A DNA stretch of 64,000 nucleotides. Source: Flavobacterium silvaticum. Its GTDB lineage: Bacteria > Bacteroidota > Bacteroidia > Flavobacteriales > Flavobacteriaceae. This document shows positions 53,105-60,745 of this stretch, piece by piece (within the stretch, counting starts at the first letter, position 1; every line of letters begins with the position of its first letter). Below the pieces are notes generated by a model, which did not search any database, was not told where the DNA came from, and was given only the letters and a program-made list of their open reading frames with translations. The DNA is taken from assembly GCF_012911565.1 (NCBI RefSeq), contig NZ_JAAMPU010000098.1:62001-126000 (forward strand). Reading direction: 5' to 3'. A program made the position numbers and the translations under genes.

Positions 53105-54127
53105 ATGAACGAGAATCTCGATCCAACCAACAACAGGTTCAATCCAGAGGAAATGGACCTCGAAAGAAAATTGCGTCCGTTAAGTTTCGATGACTTTTCG
53201 GGCCAGGATCATGTACTCGACAACCTCAAGGTTTTTGTGGCAGCGGCAAATCAACGTAATGAGGCGCTTGACCATTCTCTTTTCCACGGTCCGCCGGGTT
53301 TAGGGAAAACCACGTTAGCAAATATCCTGGCGAACGAACTTGGCGTCGGTATCAAAATAACATCGGGTCCTGTTCTTGACAAGCCAGGCGATCTGGCCGG
53401 TTTGCTTACGAATCTGGAAGAGCGCGATGTATTGTTCATAGATGAAATCCACCGGTTGAGTCCGATAGTAGAAGAGTATCTGTATTCGGCTATGGAAGAT
53501 TTCAAGATCGACATCATGATCGAATCGGGACCGAATGCACGATCCGTCCAAATCAACCTCAATCCGTTTACATTAGTAGGAGCGACTACACGTTCCGGTT
53601 TGCTTACGGCACCAATGCGTGCCCGTTTCGGAATCCAGTCGCGTCTTGAATATTATAACACCGAACTGCTTTCGACCATCATCCAACGTTCGGCCATGAT
53701 TCTCAAAGTTCCAATTTCAATGGAAGCCGCCATCGAGATTGCAGGCCGAAGCCGCGGAACACCCCGTATCGCAAACGCCCTTTTGCGTCGCGTGCGCGAT
53801 TTTGCCCAAATCAAAGGCAATGGCAAAATAGATGTCGAAATTGCCAAATATGCTTTGAAAGCGCTCAACGTAGATGCACACGGCCTCGACGAAATGGACA
53901 ACAAAATCCTCAAGACACTTATTGATAAGTTCAAAGGCGGCCCGGTAGGTTTGACCACATTGGCGACGGCTGTTTCGGAAAACGGTGAAACCATAGAAGA
54001 AGTCTACGAGCCGTTCCTGATACAGGAAGGTTTCCTCATGCGAACACCGCGTGGACGTGAAGCTACAGAAAAAGCCTATCGTCATTTAGGTCGTATCCGG
54101 ACAGATTATCAGGGCGGACTTTTTTGA
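53105..54127 (+). CDS. ruvB: Holliday junction branch migration helicase RuvB
   Basis: 340 residues. An AAA+ ATPase with [14 protein letters not shown], Walker [12 protein letters not shown], Walker [10 protein letters not shown], sensor 1 [19 protein letters not shown] and the C-terminal winged-helix ending [21 protein letters not shown]. It drives branch migration with RuvA, whose gene is at 63.1 kb. The stop is 4 nt from the stop of the convergent secreted-protein gene. Confidence 0.98.
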   Translation: MNENLDPTNNRFNPEEMDLERKLRPLSFDDFSGQDHVLDNLKVFVAAANQRNEALDHSLFHGPPGLGKTTLANILANELGVGIKITSGPVLDKPGDLAGLLTNLEERDVLFIDEIHRLSPIVEEYLYSAMEDFKIDIMIESGPNARSVQINLNPFTLVGATTRSGLLTAPMRARFGIQSRLEYYNTELLSTIIQRSAMILKVPISMEAAIEIAGRSRGTPRIANALLRRVRDFAQIKGNGKIDVEIAKYALKALNVDAHGLDEMDNKILKTLIDKFKGGPVGLTTLATAVSENGETIEEVYEPFLIQEGFLMRTPRGREATEKAYRHLGRIRTDYQGGLF

Positions 54128-54131
54128 TTCG

Positions 54132-54737
54132 TCAGTAGAACTTCATCTCGAAAAGCAGATAATGTTCGATGCCTAGATTTTTCCCCCAGTTTTCCATATC
54201 GGCATCGGCATCGACCTCACACCACGATTTGCTGCCGTCTTTATGTTCGGTCGGAAGTATGCAGGCAAACGCATAAAACGGCTTTCCGAAATTGATCTTA
54301 GATAGCGTTCCGGAGTCACGCAGGCTGTAAGCGTCAGATTTGGTGCATTTGAAATTCCGGTTGATGCCGAACCGTTCAAAGAAGAATTGAACGCGTAAAT
54401 TCTTTTCAGATGTCTTTCCACTCATAATCCGGAACGCCAGCGTGTCTTTGCCAATCCGGAATACTTCGTGTTGACGGGAATCGAAGATCGTATCGGTCTT
54501 TTTGATTTTACCCTTCCAGAATTCCTTCGAGACAATATAATAATTCTTATTCTTTAGCTGCTCCCCAGAAATGCTGACTTTGTAGTAATCCATTCCCTGA
54601 AAATCCAATATGTCGCGCAATTCTTTCTTGTCGAATGATCCTTTGCTGGACATGACCAGTTTGTCGTTCTGTGAGATTCCGCTAAAACAGCCAAGGCAAA
54701 ATGCCATGATGCAACAGATTTTTTTGAATGTATCCAT
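54132..54737 (-). CDS. Uncharacterised secreted protein
   Basis: 201 residues from MDTFKKICCIMAFCLGCFSGISQ, a signal peptide. The ATG at 54755 lies inside the -7 box, so it is not used. No known domain recognised. A cluster of about 55 residues, KNYYIVSKEFWKGKIKKTDTIFDSR..., is mostly beta-like, and the C-terminus (HKDGSKSWCEVDADADMENWGKNLG) is acidic. It is divergent from the histidine kinase/response regulator pair at 54861 with a 123-nt gap containing GTTAA boxes, so it is a candidate target of that system. Confidence 0.75.
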   Translation of the reverse strand: MDTFKKICCIMAFCLGCFSGISQNDKLVMSSKGSFDKKELRDILDFQGMDYYKVSISGEQLKNKNYYIVSKEFWKGKIKKTDTIFDSRQHEVFRIGKDTLAFRIMSGKTSEKNLRVQFFFERFGINRNFKCTKSDAYSLRDSGTLSKINFGKPFYAFACILPTEHKDGSKSWCEVDADADMENWGKNLGIEHYLLFEMKFY

Positions 54738-54752
54738 GTGATGTTTTTTTGC

Positions 54753-54760
54753 CAAATCTA
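54753..54760 (-). promoter_or_regulatory. -7 box of the uncharacterised secreted protein gene
   Basis: The minus strand reads TAgaTTTG, 15 nt before the ATG at 54737. Confidence 0.5.
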
Positions 54761-54782
54761 AACTGACGTAAATCGGAATCAG

Positions 54783-54819
54783 GTTAACACTCCCATAAAC
54801 AAGGTTAATTAGTGTTAAC
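54783..54819. promoter_or_regulatory. GTTAA repeat cluster, candidate operator
   Basis: GTTAACAC (54783-54790) and GTGTTAAC (54812-54819) form a perfect 8-bp inverted repeat. A third GTTAA starts at 54804. On the plus strand GTTAA begins at 54783, 54804 and 54814, spacings of 21 and 10 nt, i.e. whole helical turns. It lies in the divergent promoter region of the two-component system. A binding site for the OmpR-type regulator encoded downstream is the inference. Confidence 0.45.
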
Positions 54820-54848
54820 GCTTTGGCCTGTTTTTTTGACTGATGCCT

Positions 54849-54856
54849 TACTTTTG
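54849..54856 (+). promoter_or_regulatory. -7 box of the two-component operon, 4 nt from the ATG
   Basis: TActTTTG, with TTTG at 54822-54825 (23 nt upstream). It ends 4 nt before the ATG at 54861. Confidence 0.55.
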
Positions 54857-54860
54857 GGTC

Positions 54861-56306
54861 ATGGGTAAAAACATAATCCGGATTGTTTCACTAATGGCCG
54901 TTTGTGTCGTCGGGATTGCCTTCCTGCAGTTTTTTTACAGCTGGCAGAGTTACCAGGTAGAGAAAAGAACTTTTGTCCGGAACACCAATGAGGCGTTTGC
55001 CATTGCCGTAGATTCTTCCTTTTCAATCCGCTACGAACAGATTGCCGCCGAATTCCGCACCTGGATTTCAGATACCGGCTACATCCGTATTTCGACCCAC
55101 ATCAATCCCACCGAAAAAGTCACTGTCTTTACCATGGCCCAGGTTCATCCAGTCGGAAAAGGGCTGGACCAGATTTCAATGAGCCTGGACAATTTCCGGA
55201 AACGGCTTGATACCATAACCCCGGAAGCCAGGGATGTGTTTATCGAACACATGGTAAGTGTTGCCCGGAACGACATTAAGAACGGCTATGTTTTTTATTA
55301 TACGCAGCAATTGGGTAAACGACTGGATAAAATCCGTTTCCATGTTCCGCTTGACACGGCAATTGTCAGGAAACAGTTCCAGATGCAATTGAAAAAGCGC
55401 GGTATCATACTGGATTTTAGCCTCAACCCGCAAAAATCGAATGCCGCTTCTTTCAGGACAGATAAAAAGAATATCGCAGTCCGGACCAATGTGACACCTC
55501 AATGGATTTACGCAACTTTCAATGATTCCGGATTTTTTGTATTCAAACAACTCAAATGGGCAATCCTTGGAAGTGTCGCATTGCTATTGTTGACGTTGTT
55601 CTGTTTTGCATACACGCTGCGACTGCTTTTGACCCAACAAAAACTGGCTCAGATAAAAGATGATTTCATCAACAATATGACCCATGAATTGCACACGCCC
55701 CTTGCTTCATTGACTGTCACCGCCGAATCACTCAAAAAATTCGCACACGATCAGGAAAGCCGCAATTCCTATCTCGATATTATTTTGCATCAGGTCAAAC
55801 GGCTTGGGATACTGACTTCTGAAATACTCGATGCGGCTAAAGTCGGGGTTTTGGTGAATCAGGATAAAAAGGAACTGATGATAGCAAATGTCATTAATGA
55901 TGTAATTCTTCATTTTCCGAATACCCATATCCGTTACGAAAAGAATCTGGCAGGAACAGCCCTGACAGGAAATGAGGTGGAACTTCGGAAAGCTTTATGC
56001 AATATTATTGACAATGCCATTAAATATTCCAACAAGCCATCGGTTGAAATCGGCATAAAAACCAATGAAACCGCCAAGCATGTATTCATTGAAATCGCCG
56101 ACAACGGCCCCGGAATTCCAGTAGCCGAAAGGGAAAAGGTATTTGATGCATTTTACAGGATCGGCCAGGGAAACCGGCACGATGTCAAAGGTTTTGGCCT
56201 CGGTTTGAATTATGTCCATAAAGTCATTTTGAAACACAACGGAACCATTTCAGTATCAGGCAATCCGGAATCTGGAGCCGTATTCACTATCAAACTTCCC
56301 AAATGA
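54861..56306 (+). CDS. Sensor histidine kinase
   Basis: 481 residues from MGKNIIRIVSLMAVCVVG; the ATG at 54843 is upstream of the -7 box and is rejected. Two membrane helices (about 4-25 and 225-255) flank a roughly 200-residue periplasmic sensor region. The HisKA box DFINNMTHELHTPLASLT carries the phospho-accepting His, followed by an N box (ALCNIIDNAIKYS), G1 (DNGPGIP) and G2 (GFGLGLNYV). It overlaps its response regulator by 4 nt (ATGA). Confidence 0.93.
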   Translation: MGKNIIRIVSLMAVCVVGIAFLQFFYSWQSYQVEKRTFVRNTNEAFAIAVDSSFSIRYEQIAAEFRTWISDTGYIRISTHINPTEKVTVFTMAQVHPVGKGLDQISMSLDNFRKRLDTITPEARDVFIEHMVSVARNDIKNGYVFYYTQQLGKRLDKIRFHVPLDTAIVRKQFQMQLKKRGIILDFSLNPQKSNAASFRTDKKNIAVRTNVTPQWIYATFNDSGFFVFKQLKWAILGSVALLLLTLFCFAYTLRLLLTQQKLAQIKDDFINNMTHELHTPLASLTVTAESLKKFAHDQESRNSYLDIILHQVKRLGILTSEILDAAKVGVLVNQDKKELMIANVINDVILHFPNTHIRYEKNLAGTALTGNEVELRKALCNIIDNAIKYSNKPSVEIGIKTNETAKHVFIEIADNGPGIPVAEREKVFDAFYRIGQGNRHDVKGFGLGLNYVHKVILKHNGTISVSGNPESGAVFTIKLPK

Positions 56307-56983
56307 GGCAACAGCCACACATACTTTTTGCAGAAGATGAACTTTTTCTTGGCAAGGTCGTCAGCGAAAGCCTTGAAAAAGAAGGTTATCACGTAGACTG
56401 GGCCACTGACGGAAAAGCCGCTATCACCAATTTTGCCGCTTCAAAATACAGCATCTGCCTGCTCGATGTCATGCTTCCGGAAATAGACGGATTTACCCTC
56501 GCGGCAAAAATCCGGAGGATAGACCCGGCCGTCCCTATACTTTTCCTTACGGCCCGCGACGGAATTGCCGACGTAAAGACCGGATACGCCAGCGGAGGGA
56601 ACGATTACCTAAAAAAACCGTTCAGCCTGGACGAACTTTTTCTCCGGATTTCAGAACTGCTCAGGCGTTCGGCTCCTGTTTTGGCCGAGGGAACAAAAAT
56701 TGGGAAATTTACGTTTGAACACAAAAAGCTCAGGTTGACCGATGAATACGGCAATGTCGCGAAACTTTCCAACCGGGAATGTGAATTGCTACTGCTTTTG
56801 CTCAAAAACCGAAACGAAATCCTCGACCGGAAATTTGCGCTGCTCACGCTTTGGGGCGACGAAAATTTCTTCACCGCAAGAAGCATGGACGTTTATATTA
56901 CCAAACTGCGTAAAAAGCTTTCAGCCGATCCGTCGGTGGAAATCGTGAACCTCAGGGGTTTTGGATACAAACTAATCTATTGA
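56303..56983 (+). CDS. OmpR-family response regulator
   Basis: 226 residues. Receiver domain with acidic pair E11-D12, phospho-acceptor D55 (LLDVMLPE), T83 and K105 (YLKKPFSLDEL). The C-terminal OmpR/PhoB winged helix has KLSNRECELLLLLLKNRNEILDRKFALLTLWG and RSMDVYITKLRKKLSADPSVEIVNLRGFGYKL. It is the cognate partner of the kinase. The GTTAA cluster at 54783-54819 is a candidate site for it. Confidence 0.95.
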   Translation: MRQQPHILFAEDELFLGKVVSESLEKEGYHVDWATDGKAAITNFAASKYSICLLDVMLPEIDGFTLAAKIRRIDPAVPILFLTARDGIADVKTGYASGGNDYLKKPFSLDELFLRISELLRRSAPVLAEGTKIGKFTFEHKKLRLTDEYGNVAKLSNRECELLLLLLKNRNEILDRKFALLTLWGDENFFTARSMDVYITKLRKKLSADPSVEIVNLRGFGYKLIY

Positions 56984-57003
56984 TTTGGGTTTCAGGTTTT
57001 GAC

Positions 57004-57011
57004 TACCTTTG
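57004..57011 (+). promoter_or_regulatory. -7 box upstream of the structured element and queG
   Basis: TAccTTTG, with TTTG at 56984-56987 (16 nt upstream). queG would then have a leader of about 175 nt containing the hairpins at 57039-57166. Confidence 0.45.
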
Positions 57012-57038
57012 CGGTTGCTTGTTTTAATGGCGTGCCGC

Positions 57039-57166
57039 CGGCCAACAAAAGCTACGGCTGAAGCCTAGTTTTGTAAGGCCGCCGTCGGGCAGGAACCACT
57101 CGCTGTGTCGGGCGGCGCCTGCGGCCTCGCGCCACCCGACACGAGCTCACACAACTGGTTCCGTCC
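57039..57166. repeat. GC-rich cruciform-like inverted repeats ahead of queG
   Basis: The inner hairpin pairs 57105-57118 with 57129-57142 (14 bp, one mismatch). Outer arms GGAACCA/TGGTTCC (57092-57098/57156-57162) enclose it. A second hairpin, 57039-57043 with 57077-57081 (CGGCC/GGCCG plus ACAAAA/TTTTGT), lies to the left. GCCGCCGTCGGGC (57078-57090) is shared, inverted, with 13723-13735. GC content is much higher than the flanking coding DNA. Confidence 0.7.
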
Positions 57167-57190
57167 CTTACGCGGGCTCATCGTTTGCAA

Positions 57191-58117
57191 ATGAAATCCA
57201 CGACCCAGAAAAATACCGCATTCATCAAATCCGAAGCAAAACGCCTCGGCTTTCTTTCGTGCGGTATTTCCAAAGCGGGTTTCCTCGAAGAAGAAGCGCC
57301 GCGACTCGAAGCCTGGCTCAACCAAAACAGACATGGCCAGATGTCGTATATGGAAAATCATTTCGACAAACGCCTCGACCCGACCAAACTCGTCGAAGGT
57401 TCCAAAAGCGTGGTTTCGCTGCTGCTCAATTATTATCCGTCGGAAATCCAAAACCCGGAATCATATAAAATCTCCAAATACGCTTACGGCCAGGATTATC
57501 ATTTTGTCATCAAGGAGAAATTGCGTGAACTTCTGGAAAGCATCCGCACGGAAATTGGTGATGTGGACGGACGCGCTTTCGTAGATTCGGCTCCGGTTCT
57601 CGATAAAGCCTGGGCGGCCAAAAGCGGACTCGGCTGGATTGGCAAGAATTCGAACTTGCTCAGCAAGCAGGTTGGCTCTTTTTTCTTTATCGCCGAACTT
57701 ATCATTGACCTCGACCTCGAACATGACCACGCGGTCACAGACCATTGCGGTTCGTGTACGGCCTGTCTCGATGCCTGCCCAACCGAAGCCATCATAGCTC
57801 CTTATGTAGTCGACGGCAGCAAATGCATTTCCTATTTCACCATCGAACTCAAGGAAAACATCCCGATTGAAATGAAAGGCAAATTCGACGATTGGGTTTT
57901 CGGTTGCGATGTGTGCCAGGATGTATGTCCGTGGAACCGGTTTTCAAAATCGCACAACGAACCCTTGTTCAACCCGAATCCGGAATTACTGTCGATGGCA
58001 AAAAAAGACTGGGAAGAAATCACGAGGGAGACGTTTCAGGCCGTATTTAAAAATTCGGCGGTCAAACGTACCAAGCTCGAAGGTCTCGAACGCAACATCA
58101 GGTTCGTCAAAGAATAA
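57191..58117 (+). CDS. queG: Epoxyqueuosine reductase QueG
   Basis: 308 residues from MKSTTQKN. QueG reduces epoxyqueuosine to queuosine in tRNA using cobalamin and two [4Fe-4S] clusters. The N-terminal half contains [20 protein letters not shown] and the catalytic Asp region [24 protein letters not shown]. The clusters are formed by [17 protein letters not shown] and [13 protein letters not shown]. The start at 57185 is a TTG two codons upstream and is not preferred. A YhhQ-type precursor transporter is encoded at 9.1 kb. Confidence 0.97.
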   Translation: MKSTTQKNTAFIKSEAKRLGFLSCGISKAGFLEEEAPRLEAWLNQNRHGQMSYMENHFDKRLDPTKLVEGSKSVVSLLLNYYPSEIQNPESYKISKYAYGQDYHFVIKEKLRELLESIRTEIGDVDGRAFVDSAPVLDKAWAAKSGLGWIGKNSNLLSKQVGSFFFIAELIIDLDLEHDHAVTDHCGSCTACLDACPTEAIIAPYVVDGSKCISYFTIELKENIPIEMKGKFDDWVFGCDVCQDVCPWNRFSKSHNEPLFNPNPELLSMAKKDWEEITRETFQAVFKNSAVKRTKLEGLERNIRFVKE

Positions 58118-58198
58118 TAGGTTGACTTGGCCAAGAATTCAGGAATTCATATTGCATTCTCGTTCCAATTGCCGATTTTTACTTACAATCGGCAGCGA

Positions 58199-60676
58199 AT
58201 GAAAAAGATAACGGACAAGGCGCGCAAGTCATTCCAAAAACGGCACTGGTGGAAATGGATTCTGGGCATTATCGTAGGTACTTTTCTCTTTTTAGGAATT
58301 GTGGTAGGCGCGGCTGCCTGGTACGTCAAAAGCCACGGGCCCGAAATCAAGGAAAAACTGCTGGCCAAACTCAATGAGAATCTCGATGGCGAACTGGTCA
58401 TTGGCCAACTGGTTCCGGAGTTCTTCAATGGCTTTCCCAATTTGTCGCTTCGGTTGGAAGACGTGCACCTGAAGGACAAAAAATTCGCATCCCATCACAA
58501 AGAATTGCTTAAAGCCGGTTCGGTTGAAATCTCGGTCAATGCGATGGCTTTGCTTCGGAAGAAAATCGACATCGTCAAAATAGGGATCAATGATGCATCG
58601 GTGTACATACTTACAGATTCTACTGGATACAGCAATACGGCCATCTTCAAATCAAAGGACAACAAACCTGACGGAACCCGTAAAAGCATGCCGCAACTCA
58701 GGCGGTTTTCAATGCAGAATGTCAAATTCACGGCAGACAACCAGCTTCGGAACAAACTGTTTGTGTACGACATTAAAAAACTCAAAGGCGGGCTTGACTA
58801 TCATTCCGGGGGATTTTCCGCCTCGGCCGGCCTGAGGACTTTCGCCGAAAGCATGAGTTTCAACAAGAGCCACGGCAGTTTCATGGATCATAAAATGGTC
58901 GAAGGCAATTTTGATGTCGATTATGATTCCGCGAAAAAAGAACTTGTCGTCAACCCCCGCCGGTTGGATATTGGGGGCGAAAAATTCATTATCGGGGCCA
59001 AATTTACATTCGGGGACAAAAGCGCACCTTTCGAAATCCATCTGATAACCAAAGAAATAGTGTGGAAGAACGCATCGGGTTTGTTGGCCAATAACATCCG
59101 TGAGAAACTGGATATGTTCGCCATTGAAAAACCCATTTTCGTGACGTGTGATATTGTGGGAGATCTTTCATCGGAACAAGATCCGCTGATTCTGGTAAAA
59201 GCGAAATGCCGTGACAATACACTGCATTCGCCCGGCGGAAACGTATATAAGTGTGCCTTCGATGGTTTGTTCACCAACAGGCTTGTAGCGGGCAAAGGGA
59301 CCGTCGATGAAAATTCGAGCATCATTCTGACAAATTTTTCAGGTGAATACGGAACGATTCCTTTTAAGATGAGTCGTTTCTCGATTGACAACCTCGTCGA
59401 TCCGATTGCGAAGGGGAAAGTCAGCGGGAATTTTCCGGTAGATAGGATCAACAGCGTCATTGACAAAGAGTTGCTTTTGTTCAAATCCGGAACGGCAGCT
59501 TTCAATGTAGATTTTGTGGCCGATATCAACAACTATAAACTGATCCGACCATTGGTTAAAGGGAAAGTCGATGTAATTGGTGGCGAATTGGATTACGTCC
59601 CGCGCAATATGAAGTTCCGGAATGTCAACATCGATTTGTTGTTTACTGATCAGGAACTGCAAATCCGCAAACTTGGAATGAACACAGGCAAAAGCGTGTT
59701 CAACGTAAGCGGCCAAATCGATAATTTCCTCAAGCTGTATTACAACGATCCAAAATTACTCAAAGCCGATATCTCTTTGTACAGCCAAGAGTTTTTCCTA
59801 GCCGAAATGCTTTCTTACATCGAACCGAAAAAAGCAAAGAAAAAAGTCGTTAAAAAGCCCGGGAATTTCACGAACGAACTGGCTGAATTCATCGACCAAA
59901 GCAATCTCAATATTGCGCTCAAGGTTGACAAATTGCATTTCAGGAACTTCCTGGCATCTGACGTGCGCGCAAAGGTGACAGTGTCCGATGAAAAAATCCA
60001 GATTCAAAACACACGCCTCAATCATGCCGATGGAACCATGATAGTCCACGGTTTGCTCAATCGCGGGCAAAAAACGAATCCGTATACCATGGATGCTACC
60101 ATTACCGGAGTCAATATCAGGAAATTCTTTGGTGAATTCGATAATTTCGGGATGAAGACCCTCACCGGTAAAAATCTGAGCGGAAAGTTCTATATGACCG
60201 CAAAATTGAACGGAAACATTCGCGAAAACGGAACCTTGCAACCCAACAGCATGCAAGGCACGGTCGATTTTACCCTTAAAAAAGGCGGACTGCAGCATTT
60301 TGAACCTTTAAAGAATATCGGCAAATTCGCTTTTCCACACCGCAACCTCGACACAATCCTGTTCAAAGACCTGAGCGGATCCTTTACATTTAAAGGCGAT
60401 AAGGTTCACATAGCCCCGCTTTTTATCAGTTCGAGCCTGTTGAATATGGATATTTCAGGTACGTATTCGTTTGGAAAAGGGACGCTGATGTATGTAGATG
60501 TACCGTTGCGCGACCCCAAACGTGATAAGGGAATCACCAATGCCGAAGAACTCGCCAAACGCCGTAACCGCGGTGTCGTAGTGCATTTACTGGCAGCTGA
60601 TGACGACAAAACCGGAGACGTGAAAATCAAGCTCGCACTCGGAAAAAATCGTAATCAGAACAAAGAAGAACCGTGA
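58199..60676 (+). CDS. AsmA-like membrane protein
   Basis: 825 residues from MKKITDKARKSFQK; the frame reaches back to 58127 but the added 24 residues lack homology-like content. One membrane helix (WILGIIVGTFLFLGIVVGAAAW, about 21-44) is followed by LKDKKFASHHKELL and the AsmA pattern LNENLDGELVIGQLVPEFFNGFPNLSLRLEDVHLKD. The rest is beta-rich. AsmA-like proteins help lipid transport or outer-membrane assembly; no specific role here can be told. The C-terminal third (LNIALKVDKLHFRNFLASDV..., FKDLSGSFTFKGDKVHIAPLFI) is the AsmA_2-like region. Confidence 0.85.
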   Translation: MKKITDKARKSFQKRHWWKWILGIIVGTFLFLGIVVGAAAWYVKSHGPEIKEKLLAKLNENLDGELVIGQLVPEFFNGFPNLSLRLEDVHLKDKKFASHHKELLKAGSVEISVNAMALLRKKIDIVKIGINDASVYILTDSTGYSNTAIFKSKDNKPDGTRKSMPQLRRFSMQNVKFTADNQLRNKLFVYDIKKLKGGLDYHSGGFSASAGLRTFAESMSFNKSHGSFMDHKMVEGNFDVDYDSAKKELVVNPRRLDIGGEKFIIGAKFTFGDKSAPFEIHLITKEIVWKNASGLLANNIREKLDMFAIEKPIFVTCDIVGDLSSEQDPLILVKAKCRDNTLHSPGGNVYKCAFDGLFTNRLVAGKGTVDENSSIILTNFSGEYGTIPFKMSRFSIDNLVDPIAKGKVSGNFPVDRINSVIDKELLLFKSGTAAFNVDFVADINNYKLIRPLVKGKVDVIGGELDYVPRNMKFRNVNIDLLFTDQELQIRKLGMNTGKSVFNVSGQIDNFLKLYYNDPKLLKADISLYSQEFFLAEMLSYIEPKKAKKKVVKKPGNFTNELAEFIDQSNLNIALKVDKLHFRNFLASDVRAKVTVSDEKIQIQNTRLNHADGTMIVHGLLNRGQKTNPYTMDATITGVNIRKFFGEFDNFGMKTLTGKNLSGKFYMTAKLNGNIRENGTLQPNSMQGTVDFTLKKGGLQHFEPLKNIGKFAFPHRNLDTILFKDLSGSFTFKGDKVHIAPLFISSSLLNMDISGTYSFGKGTLMYVDVPLRDPKRDKGITNAEELAKRRNRGVVVHLLAADDDKTGDVKIKLALGKNRNQNKEEP

Positions 60677-60713
60677 ACCGTCGATTTTTATAAGGTGGCA
60701 ACTGAATAACTTT

Positions 60714-60721
60714 TACCTTTG
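60714..60721 (+). promoter_or_regulatory. -7 box of maeB
   Basis: TAccTTTG, ending 24 nt before the ATG at 60746. Confidence 0.45.
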
Positions 60722-60745
60722 CAAGCCGCATTCTAATCTGTCAAG

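Noticed and set aside
57065..57451. Minus-strand 128-codon frame over the queG start
   Set aside because: It is antisense to queG and crosses the cruciform element; no homology-like content.
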